Shown here: positions 39,843-49,703 of the stretch, piece after piece
Numbering within the stretch: position 1 is the stretch's first letter
Layout: every line of letters begins with the position of its first letter
Origin: Kluyveromyces lactis
Taxonomy: Eukaryota; Ascomycota; Saccharomycetes; Saccharomycetales; Saccharomycetaceae
Length of the DNA: 64,000 nucleotides
Direction: 5' to 3'
NCBI RefSeq assembly: GCF_000002515.2
Contig: NC_006042.1
Span: forward strand, 62,001 to 126,000
Notes under the pieces: generated by a model
The model's database searches: none
What the model saw: only the letters and a program-made list of their open reading frames with translations
What the model was told of the DNA's origin: nothing
Position numbers and translations under genes: made by a program

Positions 39843-40499
39843 TTATTGATTAGTATATACCATATCATAGTCAACTTTTAGTTTAGCCGCTAGCTCCTGC
39901 AAAGTCATTTCATCATTATCTTCTTTCCTTAGTTCATTCTCAAATTTCTGGAGTTCGTTCTGTTTCATTTCTTCTGCTTCTCTCACTTTCTCATCCATCC
40001 GTTCCCTGATTTCTTCCTTTTCTTCAATTGGCAAATGAAAGAAGTCCGGAGATTCCAAGATCTCTTCCATTTGTTGTTGAATGCCGTCATCGTATTGATA
40101 CTCAACTTGGCGCTTTCTTGCCTCTATTTCTTTCCGCTTATACTCTTGATAACCGCCCATTCGATCAATTTTAACCAATATGGTATTCAACATGTAAGAC
40201 ATCCCACATTGACATATAGACCTCCATTTATTTATTAATTCGATAGTCTTGAGTTCGTTGTCGTAAGTTTGCATTATTTTCACTGCCCTTTTCAAAGCAA
40301 ACTCTTTCTTCGTAAGATCTCGTATTTGTCGATCAAGATCGTTCTCTAACCTCCGGATCTCCTTTAAAAGTAACACACTACCCGTAGATCTTTCTTCAGG
40401 GTTTCTGCAAGATAACTTGGGCAAGATATCACTAAATGAATCATTCTCTTGAACTAAGGTTGTTTCACTATCACCTTCAAAATTCATGACATTCGACAT
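39843..40499 (-). CDS. MEI5: Meiotic recombination mediator Mei5 (Sfr1 family)
   Basis: In S. cerevisiae Mei5 pairs with Sae3 to load the meiotic recombinase Dmc1; the fission-yeast counterpart is Sfr1-Swi5. The product is 218 aa (S. cerevisiae Mei5 222 aa). It has a disordered N-terminus (1-45) and a coiled coil at about 45-85. The Sfr1/Mei5-type helical block follows (TIELINKWRSICQCGMSYMLN), then GGYQEYKRKEIEARKRQ and a charged helical C-terminus. The call rests on length, the INKWRSxxQ block and its position among TFB2, RET1, NOC2 and VPS30, which matches the TFB2-MEI5-VPS30 order in S. cerevisiae. It is convergent with RET1, only 83 bp apart. Confidence 0.8.
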   Translation of the reverse strand: MSNVMNFEGDSETTLVQENDSFSDILPKLSCRNPEERSTGSVLLLKEIRRLENDLDRQIRDLTKKEFALKRAVKIMQTYDNELKTIELINKWRSICQCGMSYMLNTILVKIDRMGGYQEYKRKEIEARKRQVEYQYDDGIQQQMEEILESPDFFHLPIEEKEEIRERMDEKVREAEEMKQNELQKFENELRKEDNDEMTLQELAAKLKVDYDMVYTNQ

Positions 40500-40764
40500 A
40501 ACGCCTGTAATGAGTACTGGTATAAGAATTATTCCACTTGGTCAAGTTATGCCTACCGCAGATTGTACTCCCGAGCTTTGTATTCTGAATGTAATGTTGA
40601 GTATACATGTTTAAAATAATTTACATAATGTAATTTCTATTTTCATGAAATTTACCGCCGATGTCTTTGACAAGGAGGCAATCCAATATAAGATGGTCGA
40701 AGACATAGGATTACCAATGAATTTAAAATTGAAGAAAGTTTGAACTTATCATACAATCATTTGA

Positions 40765-42903
40765 TTATTCATCTGCTTCAGATTCAGCATCATCCATTAC
40801 TATGTCTTGGGCTCCGTCAGAAATATTTTCTTCTTCTTCATCATCGTCAGATTCCAAGGATTCTCTTAAGAGTCTGGCCTTTTCTTCCTTAACCTCATTT
40901 TGGATAGCAACCCAGGAACCAAGAGGAGTATCTTTCCACGATATTTCATTTAAGAATTTTTCTACTTCTGTTCTGTTGTTTGGTCCGAAGTCTACATCTG
41001 ATCTCTTCTTTGTAATGAATTGAGCGTTTTGGTTGATTTTATCTACCACGTTTTGCAACATCTTGTTAAACTTTACATTCTCAGAATTCTTGATATAACG
41101 ACGTAATGAGATAACGGCAAGCGTTGTTAATTCTGGGAATGAAACGCTTCTGGAGTATAGAACAAAGTACTCACCTAGCAAATCTACAAATTGCTCAGCT
41201 AGCCCGTCTTGGTATATTTTTGTCCCCAAGTATGCTTGTGTACACTTGATGTTATGATCAAAGTCAAATGCAGGTAACGTTGACTTTCTAGGTTTCTTTG
41301 TGAATGCAGTAGAGGAGAGAATCTCAGATAATAATGGGTAAACTGGAATGAAGATACCAGTGTTTTGAGATAATCTGATCAAGGATCTGATCAAATAAAA
41401 TCTCAATGGGAAAAATTGTGCTGTTGGAATCAATCTAATGACACCAATGGTAACTTGGACTAGTGGGTAAATCAATTGTCTAAGAGGGGATTCGTGGCCG
41501 TTTTCCTTTTCTGGGTTACATTGGATGGATATAACACGAGACCAGAAGTCCAAAGAGTGACAGAACTGCCAGTTATATACAATCTTGTAAGCACTTGATG
41601 GGTCCACCTTTGAGGACCTCTTAGTTGTGGCATTGATACTGTTTCTCAAGTGAATGGCTAGTTGTCTGATATATTCGAAACCCGATTGATAACTTATAAC
41701 GTCATCAATACCGAAAAGTTCAGCAGCAGAGTTCTTTTGGAAATTGATTAGAGGCATGTTTCTGATGTTAGTTTTACGACAACTTTTAATGAAAGTAGAA
41801 TACGTGGACTTCAATACAACTTCTAATAAAGCTTTCTTATATTCACGAGAGGCATTGTTCAAAAACGCGAATGTGGCAATTTGAGTTTCAACGTCTCCAG
41901 TAGTGGACCAAACTTCGACGACTTGAGAAATTAATTCTTTTAGTAATCTTCTAAATGAAATAAAGTATGGTAATAGCTCATAGGTAGAATGCAAAATCAT
42001 TGAAGCGACGTCTGTGTTTGTGATGTCACTTAGGAGAACGATAAGAGATGGAACGTGCGATTTCAAAACAGAGGACAATTTTGTAACATTTTTATTTGAT
42101 GGGAGAGTTCTGGTTTCATTCTTACTGACCCTATAAGGTGTCAATTTTTGGACGGCTTTTGGCATATCCACAAGGGCAACGAACATTAACTCGTGGAAGG
42201 CTTTTTCATCAAGAACTGTGAACTTGTAATCGTCTACATTTTCCTCGTTGTTCATGTTCACAGCAGCTTTAAAAGCTGAAACCACACTTCTGATAGTTTT
42301 GAAAGATGGGCTATTTTTTAAATCCTTCTTCCATTTATTTACGAGCTTTATGTCGACGGCAATTTTGCTATCTTTTTCCTCCTTCTTGGACTTTGATAAA
42401 TCAGGTTCTTTCAGTTCTTCTTCTTCACCCACTTGCCCTTCTTCGTCATCTGATATTTCATCTAGAGGATTGGTAGATTTGAAAGACAAAAGATCTGGTT
42501 CGTTCTCTGCCAAATATTTGTAGAAATCAGGATCCTTCTTTGCCAAATCTTCCATATCCATTTTAACATCTTCATCTTCTTCGGCAGAAGACTCTGAATC
42601 ATTATCTTTCACCTTTGATGCTTTTTCGGTTTCTTTAGCCATTTTCTTTGACATTTTTGGAATATCGAACCCATTGTCGAAGAACTCTTCAACCTTCATG
42701 TCGTTGAAGACTTCTTCCTTAGCGGACTTCTTCAACTTTTGATCTTCTTTGGTCAACGCAGCTGCATTCTTTTCTTCTTCTGTCTTATTACCCCTACGAC
42801 CGGCGGTTCTCTTAGAATGATCTTTTAACTTCTTTCTATGGTCCAACGTATGCTTCAAGTGTTTCGTCTGAAACTTTTTAGTAGCTTTTGAAACTTTACC
42901 CAT
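40765..42903 (-). CDS. NOC2: Ribosome biogenesis factor Noc2
   Basis: Noc2 forms complexes with Noc1 and then Noc3 that drive assembly and nuclear export of pre-60S particles. The product is 712 aa (S. cerevisiae 710). It has a very basic N-terminus with lysine-rich nuclear signals ([16 protein letters not shown]), an acidic stretch ([17 protein letters not shown]) and a long helical-repeat core. Conserved core blocks are [50 protein letters not shown] and [12 protein letters not shown]. The tail is acidic (ESDDDEEEE). Its promoter contains six overlapping GATGAG motifs (separate entry). Confidence 0.96.
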   Translation of the reverse strand: MGKVSKATKKFQTKHLKHTLDHRKKLKDHSKRTAGRRGNKTEEEKNAAALTKEDQKLKKSAKEEVFNDMKVEEFFDNGFDIPKMSKKMAKETEKASKVKDNDSESSAEEDEDVKMDMEDLAKKDPDFYKYLAENEPDLLSFKSTNPLDEISDDEEGQVGEEEELKEPDLSKSKKEEKDSKIAVDIKLVNKWKKDLKNSPSFKTIRSVVSAFKAAVNMNNEENVDDYKFTVLDEKAFHELMFVALVDMPKAVQKLTPYRVSKNETRTLPSNKNVTKLSSVLKSHVPSLIVLLSDITNTDVASMILHSTYELLPYFISFRRLLKELISQVVEVWSTTGDVETQIATFAFLNNASREYKKALLEVVLKSTYSTFIKSCRKTNIRNMPLINFQKNSAAELFGIDDVISYQSGFEYIRQLAIHLRNSINATTKRSSKVDPSSAYKIVYNWQFCHSLDFWSRVISIQCNPEKENGHESPLRQLIYPLVQVTIGVIRLIPTAQFFPLRFYLIRSLIRLSQNTGIFIPVYPLLSEILSSTAFTKKPRKSTLPAFDFDHNIKCTQAYLGTKIYQDGLAEQFVDLLGEYFVLYSRSVSFPELTTLAVISLRRYIKNSENVKFNKMLQNVVDKINQNAQFITKKRSDVDFGPNNRTEVEKFLNEISWKDTPLGSWVAIQNEVKEEKARLLRESLESDDDEEEENISDGAQDIVMDDAESEADE

Positions 42904-43330
42904 TGTGTAATTCTTGATCCCTTTATCAATAGGTAACAGGTCCCAAGATTATGCCTTTGATCAACAATATGATTTCAAGAAGATTATCTAGAGCGACTAC
43001 TGGTTAAGTTGTTAGAGCTGCGTTAAAGTTTCTCTATATCTCTTCTTGGGGCATCTCATCTCATCTCATCTCATCTCATCTCATCGGATTGAATTTTGGT
43101 TTGGATATTTGGAAAACTTTTCATGGCGTTTCTTTTTGTATCCGGGTAATGGCATCGCCTTGACATCGATGAATAGTGCAAGTAATATGGTAATTGACAT
43201 GCTTGGAAAGGTATCGACAAAAGATGCAACAAACTGCAAACAGAATGTCGAGAGATGCAACAGTTTTGAGCCGTTATTGATAAGAGTACTGAGGTATATG
43301 CATCAGAAAATAGTAGTAGTATTACCTTTT
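42904..43330. promoter_or_regulatory. NOC2 / GEP3 divergent promoter: tandem PAC array and Reb1 site
   Basis: A (CATCT)n pentanucleotide microsatellite at 43052-43085 reads, in the NOC2 direction, as six overlapping GATGAG motifs, the PAC core of ribosome-biogenesis genes, about 150-180 bp before the NOC2 ATG. GAAAACTTTTC at about 43112-43122 is one base from the RRPE partner element. A perfect Reb1 site (CCGGGTAA) lies at 43142-43149. The GEP3 frame is open through this region but without an ATG until 43169. Confidence 0.7.
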
Positions 43331-44983
43331 ATGAAATCACGGCTCCAAGCTTTTAAGCAGTTTACTCGGTTTGTATCATGCAAAAGCTGTGGTGTTGAGT
43401 TGCAATCCAAGAATCCTTCTGTGACAGGCTACTATAAGCCTCCTCGCGCTGTCAGGAAAGATGCTGGCACCATTGAAGATTTGAAGTATTTAATGTTCAC
43501 ACAAGAACTTCAGCTAAAAAAACATGAAATCGGGCTACTTGATCCAGACACCGATCCAGATTATAAAGAACCTATTCCCAAAAGATTGGTTTGTAAAAGA
43601 TGTGTCGATGCTATAAGTCATAACAGGTACAACTCATCTGATTTTCCAATTCATTCTTTCAACGATATAAAGGGCGCTTTGCCGCATGCTGCAAACGTAT
43701 ACCACGTTGTGTCTTTGTCTGACTTTCCCTTGTCATTAGACAAAACTATCCTGGCAGAAAAGAATAATAGAAACTATTTACTACTTTCAAAGGCTGATCA
43801 GATCACATACAAGTCATCAATGCTACCACATAAAGGGAGTGCTTTTTTTGCGGAATTTTGTAGACGTCATATAGGCGTACATGTTAAGAAAGTAGTATTG
43901 TTCTCTAACCCAAGAAATTGGAATATTCCATCAGTGATAAATGCTTTGGCTAAAAGATGCTATTTATTGGGTAATCCTAACGTTGGGAAAACGTCTCTCA
44001 TTAATTCTTTGCTCCATGAAAAATCAACAAGTTTCCAAGCTCAACTTGATAAGAGAGGCAACGTTATTGGTCCTCCAAAAGGCCACGAACAAATACAAAG
44101 TACTCGCCGTAGGGCCATCTTCAATGAAGGTGGAGTATCACATATTCCCAACTTTACCAGAACCATGCAAACTTATTTGATAGAAGATAAAGTTGTGAAC
44201 GATTTACCAGGGTATACAATGGATCCTACTAAAGTATCCGATCTAGCGAATTATATCGAGAAGGAAACGCTTGATAACATAAGGAAAACCTCAAAGTTTA
44301 AGATTGATAAACTGATAAAACAAAATTACACCTCTTTGACGGGTTCAAAAACTGGTAAATGCCTGTCTTTTGGAGGAATTTTTCATCTTGTTCCACCAAA
44401 TTCCACTATAAATCAGGTGGTTAATTACATTCCTCTTCCGGAGCATGAGTTTTCAAATGTCGAAAAGGCTGTTAGCTTATCTCTAGAGGTGCTACAGTCA
44501 GAAAATCATTCACTTCGCCAATTTTTTGCTCTCAAGAAACCATTTACTGACATTAAGATGTTTGATAGGCACGTAATTCCTCCATTTAATGGAGCAATCG
44601 AAATTGTTCTAAAAGATATCGGATATTTTCAAGTTAAACCTACTGGAAAATATGGTTTCAATGGTCTTTATGAACTCTGGGTCCCTAAAGGTATCAGGGT
44701 ATGCATTAGAGAACCGTTATCAAAATTGATATCAAAAAGCTATGAAAAGTATATTGAAAGTGGAGACATCGCCGATGTTTGTCCAACCGATCGTCCACTA
44801 ATTTCAGACACCTATATTATGAACCATACCGAAGAAGATACATTTGCCAGAATGAGAGAAATGTACATCAATAGGACTTCAAAAGATATTCTCTCAAGAA
44901 GACTTCTTCAAAAAGATCCCAACGATATAGTTGGAACTCTTCAAAGCCCACCATCAAACTTGTACTGGTATTACAAGTGGTGA
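43331..44983 (+). CDS. GEP3: Mitochondrial circularly permuted GTPase Gep3
   Basis: This YqeH-type GTPase is implicated in mitochondrial ribosome assembly (also MTG3/LRC5; a prohibitin interactor). I choose the ATG at 43331 (550 aa; S. cerevisiae 556) because MKSRLQAFKQFTRFVS is a good presequence directly before the conserved zinc-type CKSCGVELQ. In-frame ATGs at 43298, 43187 and 43169 are alternatives. The protein has two CxxC motifs (CKSC, CKRC). GTPase motifs come in permuted order: G4-like LSKADQI at about 150, P-loop GNPNVGKTS at 214-222, and G3 DLPG at 291-294. Conserved C-terminal blocks are GAIEIVLKDIGYFQV and YWYYKW at the end. Confidence 0.94.
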   Translation: MKSRLQAFKQFTRFVSCKSCGVELQSKNPSVTGYYKPPRAVRKDAGTIEDLKYLMFTQELQLKKHEIGLLDPDTDPDYKEPIPKRLVCKRCVDAISHNRYNSSDFPIHSFNDIKGALPHAANVYHVVSLSDFPLSLDKTILAEKNNRNYLLLSKADQITYKSSMLPHKGSAFFAEFCRRHIGVHVKKVVLFSNPRNWNIPSVINALAKRCYLLGNPNVGKTSLINSLLHEKSTSFQAQLDKRGNVIGPPKGHEQIQSTRRRAIFNEGGVSHIPNFTRTMQTYLIEDKVVNDLPGYTMDPTKVSDLANYIEKETLDNIRKTSKFKIDKLIKQNYTSLTGSKTGKCLSFGGIFHLVPPNSTINQVVNYIPLPEHEFSNVEKAVSLSLEVLQSENHSLRQFFALKKPFTDIKMFDRHVIPPFNGAIEIVLKDIGYFQVKPTGKYGFNGLYELWVPKGIRVCIREPLSKLISKSYEKYIESGDIADVCPTDRPLISDTYIMNHTEEDTFARMREMYINRTSKDILSRRLLQKDPNDIVGTLQSPPSNLYWYYKW

Positions 44984-45297
44984 TTGGATACACAAAACTA
45001 TATGCAGCAATATGGAAATAGCCCTGTAAATAGAAAGTAAGTAGTTTTCGGTATTGAGCGTAATAGGGAACAAAGCGAACAGAGAAGTATCATGACTAAT
45101 TTCTTTTGTTTGCTTGTCTGTTTCTTTTACTTTCCTTGACATGTTCTCTGCATGTGTGATAATATTTCATTTCTCAGGATTGATATAAGTTGAAAACGGT
45201 AAATGAAACTATTACAACAAAACTTCTCTGATATCCAGGATACCGAACAGACGACTTCAAGACATTAATGAAAATCTAACATAATTCATAGAACATA
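44984..45297. promoter_or_regulatory. Intergenic region GEP3 to VPS30
   Basis: A 314-bp tandem spacer, AT-rich. It should contain the GEP3 3' end and VPS30 promoter. I see no specific site or gene. Confidence 0.35.
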
Positions 45298-46683
45298 ATG
45301 ACTGATTTGACGCTGCGATGTATGCATTGTCACTCAATGTTGGAAATAGACGTATCCTTGATGGATCTTTCTATGGCCCAACGTGATCTGTTAGTATCTT
45401 CAGATGCCAATACCAGTGGTAAAGACTCTAGTGCAAACAGCAACCAAATACCTGCAGATAAACTGAAAGTGATGAAAGAAGTGAAACAGCCGTCTCAACT
45501 TCGGTTGACGAAGCCAGGGAATATTGCATCTGATTCGTATGTCTTTTTGACGGATACAGAGTACAGTTTACAAAAATCCAAAATAGGGGGCGACGAATCT
45601 GGAGATGAGGAAGACTATGACGATAGGAACAAGACCCTTTCGTCGAGAATCAATGCGCTTGGGAATATTTTTAATATATTATCCTCGAAAAACAATGTAG
45701 ATTATCCTGTTTGCCAAGGTTGTTGTGATACATTATTAGAAAAGTTGAAGGAAGAATACAACCAGGAACTGAAGAAAAGAGATACGTACCATGACTTTAT
45801 GAAAAGGATACAGGAGCATAAAAACGTCAATGGAATTAATATTGGGGATAACAGGGCTCTAGAAGAGCTTTCCTCACTTAAAAAGGAGAAAGAACAACTT
45901 CTTCGAGAATTGCAACGATTAGAAGATGAGGATGAGAAACTACAGAAGGAGACGATACTGCTACAAGAAGAGTTAGCTAAGAAAAAGGACCAATATATAG
46001 TAAGGTTACAAAAGCAGAATATTCAAGAGCTGGAGCAACTCACTTTCATCAAAGATGTGCAGTCTCTCAAGAATCAAAGAGTGGTTACTCTCAACCACAT
46101 TGATAAATTACGGAAACTCAATATATACAATGAAACTTTTCGGATATCACATGACGGACCATTTGGAACCATAAACGACCTAAAATTGGGAAGTGTTCCA
46201 AACGCATCAGTACCATGGTCAGAAATAAATTCAGCTCTGGGACAAGTTGTATTGTTATTATCATTAATCGCCGAAAAGCTATCAGTTTCTTTCACAGATT
46301 ACAAATTGATTCCGATGGGGTCTACGTCCAGTATAGAAAAATTTGACCCTAAAACAAATCAATGGTTTGTTCACAAAGCATTCAGTGGGGATGAATTTAG
46401 TTTTGGATCCCTTTTCCACAAAGAAAGTGCTATTGACAAGGCACTTACCTGCATACTTGAAATCATCAGTCTTTTGTCCGCCAAAGTATCTTCAGATTCC
46501 CAGGATCCAGCGTCAATAGAACTACCATATGAAATCTTGGGGGATAAAATTAATGGTTTAACAATTCTTCTTAATGGGGCAACACCTTCATTAGAATGGA
46601 CTACTTCATGTAAGTTTCTTCTTACTAACGTTAAGTGGCTCTTGGCATTCTCCACGGCGCATATTGACAAAAATAAACCATAA
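45298..46683 (+). CDS. VPS30: Beclin-1 family protein Vps30/Atg6
   Basis: This is a subunit of both Vps34 PI3-kinase complexes, acting in autophagy (with Atg14) and in endosome-to-Golgi retrieval and vacuolar sorting (with Vps38). The product is 461 aa, shorter than the 557 aa of S. cerevisiae. The N-terminus has the conserved CMHCHSMLEID zinc-like motif. The central coiled coil runs at about 195-265 (LSSLKKEKEQLLRELQRLEDED). The C-terminal BARA domain begins near RISHDGPFGTINDLKLG and includes LGQVVLLLSLIAEKL and the aromatic finger region NQWFVHKAFSGDEFSFGSLF. The missing length is mostly in the variable N-terminal region. Confidence 0.96.
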   Translation: MTDLTLRCMHCHSMLEIDVSLMDLSMAQRDLLVSSDANTSGKDSSANSNQIPADKLKVMKEVKQPSQLRLTKPGNIASDSYVFLTDTEYSLQKSKIGGDESGDEEDYDDRNKTLSSRINALGNIFNILSSKNNVDYPVCQGCCDTLLEKLKEEYNQELKKRDTYHDFMKRIQEHKNVNGINIGDNRALEELSSLKKEKEQLLRELQRLEDEDEKLQKETILLQEELAKKKDQYIVRLQKQNIQELEQLTFIKDVQSLKNQRVVTLNHIDKLRKLNIYNETFRISHDGPFGTINDLKLGSVPNASVPWSEINSALGQVVLLLSLIAEKLSVSFTDYKLIPMGSTSSIEKFDPKTNQWFVHKAFSGDEFSFGSLFHKESAIDKALTCILEIISLLSAKVSSDSQDPASIELPYEILGDKINGLTILLNGATPSLEWTTSCKFLLTNVKWLLAFSTAHIDKNKP

Positions 46684-47135
46684 TCCAGCATCCACCACTT
46701 TACATAATCTGATCTTCAGAGAGTACGTAGTCAAATAATAGTAGTCCAAAGATCAGTTCAAATAACTCAACTGCATGCACCAAATCGCTACTTATATAAA
46801 ATAGGCTTCTGTTCTTTCCCAACGAAGCGTTTCTTATTCACATATGCTGCGGTTTGATTTTCATTTAATTCACTGACGCTAAGAAACGTCGAAACCTTAG
46901 CATGAAAATCAATAAGGTTTAAGAAAATAAAAAGAACCGAAGACATCAATTTCAAATCCACTGAATTTCAGAAGAACTTAACTACGAAGGGGAGCAAAGA
47001 GCAGCTAAGTGATAGTATATTAAGTGCATAATAACCTTCAGAGATAAAAATACTTTCTTTGTGAACCTTGATTTTATTGGTTAGTTATATCAGCTTCTTT
47101 TAGGCGATTCCTGGTTGCCTTTTTAATCATTCCCT
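46684..47135. promoter_or_regulatory. Upstream region of the divergent R1 gene
   Basis: About 450 bp. A TTATATAAAATAG TATA-like element lies around 46792-46804. I find no ACGCGT MCB box and no complete Crt1/Rfx1 X-box, the elements expected for a cell-cycle or damage-induced R1 gene. Only a partial GGTTGCC occurs, near 47113. Confidence 0.4.
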
Positions 47136-49703
47136 ATGACGGAGAACATCGAGCTATGGGATGCGAGCTCATCCCATAAGGAAACTTTCAATAAGGACAA
47201 GTTGAAAAAGTTTTTACAGACATTAACTTTCAGTTTGAATGCAGAATATATCGAATTGGATACGTTGGTGGAAAAGATTCTTGTGGGGATACCAAATGAA
47301 CCTACGGAGCGCTCCAAATTTGTGTCATATGTGGCGGAAACCGTAGCCGGTTCAACCAGCGCACATCCAGATTATTCCATCTTGGCTGCGAGAGTAGAAA
47401 TTAGAGAGTTACACAGAATCATAGGTGATGCAACTTTTACCGAGAATTTAGCCAAACTAAGGAAAATTAGTCGTGAAGTGACAGAAGACGCTACGAAAAG
47501 ACGGAAAATAACTAGAGACTTATCCAAAAATTTGATATCGGACGAATTTTATCAGTATGCTCTTAAATTCAAGGATAAAATTGACCAGGCAATAGACAAG
47601 TCAAGAGATTACAACTTCACTTATTTTGGATGGAAGACTCTTTGCAAATCATATTTGATGAAGAGAAACAATGAACAAACTCATGAGACTCCACAGTTTA
47701 TGTTTATGAGAGTTGCTTTAGCTATTCATGGGCCCTTCGATGATATTGATTCGGTATTAGAGACGTTTGAGTTAATGTCACAAAAATATTTCATTCATGC
47801 TTCGCCAACATTGTGTAACAGCGGTACTGTTAATCAATACTTGTCATCATGTTTCCTTGTTGGGATGGAAGACGATTCCATAGACGGAATTTACAAAACG
47901 TTACATAAGACCGCTTTGATCTCGAAGGCATCTGGTGGTGTCGGGATACACGTTTCAAATATCCGTGCAAATGGAGCATATATCTCAGGTTCCAACGGAA
48001 CATCCAATGGCCTTGTGCCAATGTTAAGGGTTTTCAATAACACTGCCAGGTATGTTGATCAAGGTGGAAATAAAAGACCAGGAGCATTCTGTATATATTT
48101 GGAGCCCTGGCATGCAGACATAATTGACTTCTTGCAACTGAGAAAGAATCATGGCAAAGAGGAAATGAGGGCAAGAGATTTGTTTTATGCCCTCTGGATA
48201 CCTGATCTCTTTATGAAGCGGGTTGAGAATAATGAAGACTGGTCAATTTTTTCCCCAGATGAAGCACCTGGGCTAACTGATTGTTATGGTGATGAATTTG
48301 ATAAGCTTTATGAAAGATACGAGAAAGAACTAATTCCTAGGAAAAAAATGAAAGCGCAACAAATTTGGTCAGAGATACTTCAAAGTCAAACGGAGACTGG
48401 AGTGCCGTTCATGCTCTATAAAGATGCATGTAATAAAAAATCTAATCAGAAAAATCTCGGCGTTATCAAATCATCTAATCTTTGCTGCGAAATTGTCGAG
48501 TACAGCTCTCCAGAAGAGGTTGCTGTCTGTAATCTAGCATCTGTTGCCTTACCTACTTATGTCAATTTGAGTTCCGATGGACCGCCTGTATTTGACTTCG
48601 TGAAACTACATCATGTTGTTAAGGTTCTCGTTAAAAATTTAGATAGGACTATCGATGTGGGAAAATATCCTGTTCCTGAGGCTAGAAATGGAAATATAAG
48701 AAACAGGCCTTTGGCTATTGGGGTTCAAGGGTTGGCAGACACATTCATGCTCTGCCGTACTCCATTTGAATCGGTTGATGCCGCGACTTTAAACAAACAG
48801 ATTTTTGAAACCATATATCACGCTGCTATCGAGGCTTCCACAGAACTAGCTGAACTATTTGGTCATTATGAGAGTTTTCCTGGGTCTCCTGCCTCAGAAG
48901 GCCAGCTTCAATTTGATTTATGGTCATTGAACAAAGATAACTACAAGTTTTTATTTGATGATTGGGATTCTTTGAAGTCAAGGATTACCAAGGGTAAAGG
49001 ACTGCGTAATTCTCTATTGGTTGGCCCAATGCCAACGGCATCTACTTCCCAGATTTTAGGATTCACTGAATCTTTTGAACCTATGACATCAAATATATAC
49101 TCCAGAAGAGTCTTGTCGGGTGAATTTACAATTATCAACCAATACATGGTGGATGACTTTTGCCAGTTGGGAATTTGGAATGAAAAGTTGAAAAATCGTA
49201 TTCTTAGAGACAATGGATCAATACAAACGATAGAAGGGATTCCAGAAGAGGTGAAGAATTTATACAAAACCGTGTGGGAAACCTCTCAAAGGAAAATGAT
49301 TGATTTATCCAGTGATAGAGCACCCTTTATTGATCAGTCGCAGTCTCTCAACCTTTACCTTCGTGAACCTACCATGGGTAAGCTTACTGCTATGCATTTC
49401 TATACCTGGAAGAAGGGCTTAAAGACTGGTATGTACTACCTCAGAACCCAAGCAGCTTCAAGGGCAATTCAATTTACTCTAAATGATGAGAACACGCTCT
49501 TAGATAAAGTCACCACTAAAGTCAAAGATTCTCGCCCTCTTCATCCAAAGAAATTCCTTGGACAATACCCTAAACATGCAAATGACGATAATCACAAAGC
49601 AGATAAGATTTTGCCAATTGAAGATACTTATGGAATTCATGACTCTACCCCATTGGTTTGTAACATTATTGAAGGGAGTACTTGTGAAAGTTGTTCCGGT
49701 TAG
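47136..49703 (+). CDS. Divergent ribonucleotide reductase large subunit (R1) with degenerate ATP-cone
   Basis: Class Ia R1 reduces ribonucleoside diphosphates to dNDPs with an R2 radical partner. The 855-aa product keeps all catalytic residues: Cys239 (YLSSCFLV) and Cys465 (EVAVCNLA) as the redox pair, Cys450 and Glu452 in SSNLCCEI, Asn448, radical-transfer Tyr767-Tyr768 (GMYYLRTQ), and the C-terminal shuttle Cys850 and Cys853 in STCESCSG. The N-terminal ATP-cone is unusual. The VYKRDGR signature is replaced by IELWDASSS, and the position of Asp57 (dATP inhibition) is Val63. The position before HPDY is Ala instead of Lys (human) or Val (yeast). It differs from Rnr1/Rnr3 along its whole length and has a shorter C-terminal linker. 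I infer a lineage-specific second R1 with altered feedback; the canonical RNR1 is expected elsewhere. Confidence 0.9.
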   Translation: MTENIELWDASSSHKETFNKDKLKKFLQTLTFSLNAEYIELDTLVEKILVGIPNEPTERSKFVSYVAETVAGSTSAHPDYSILAARVEIRELHRIIGDATFTENLAKLRKISREVTEDATKRRKITRDLSKNLISDEFYQYALKFKDKIDQAIDKSRDYNFTYFGWKTLCKSYLMKRNNEQTHETPQFMFMRVALAIHGPFDDIDSVLETFELMSQKYFIHASPTLCNSGTVNQYLSSCFLVGMEDDSIDGIYKTLHKTALISKASGGVGIHVSNIRANGAYISGSNGTSNGLVPMLRVFNNTARYVDQGGNKRPGAFCIYLEPWHADIIDFLQLRKNHGKEEMRARDLFYALWIPDLFMKRVENNEDWSIFSPDEAPGLTDCYGDEFDKLYERYEKELIPRKKMKAQQIWSEILQSQTETGVPFMLYKDACNKKSNQKNLGVIKSSNLCCEIVEYSSPEEVAVCNLASVALPTYVNLSSDGPPVFDFVKLHHVVKVLVKNLDRTIDVGKYPVPEARNGNIRNRPLAIGVQGLADTFMLCRTPFESVDAATLNKQIFETIYHAAIEASTELAELFGHYESFPGSPASEGQLQFDLWSLNKDNYKFLFDDWDSLKSRITKGKGLRNSLLVGPMPTASTSQILGFTESFEPMTSNIYSRRVLSGEFTIINQYMVDDFCQLGIWNEKLKNRILRDNGSIQTIEGIPEEVKNLYKTVWETSQRKMIDLSSDRAPFIDQSQSLNLYLREPTMGKLTAMHFYTWKKGLKTGMYYLRTQAASRAIQFTLNDENTLLDKVTTKVKDSRPLHPKKFLGQYPKHANDDNHKADKILPIEDTYGIHDSTPLVCNIIEGSTCESCSG

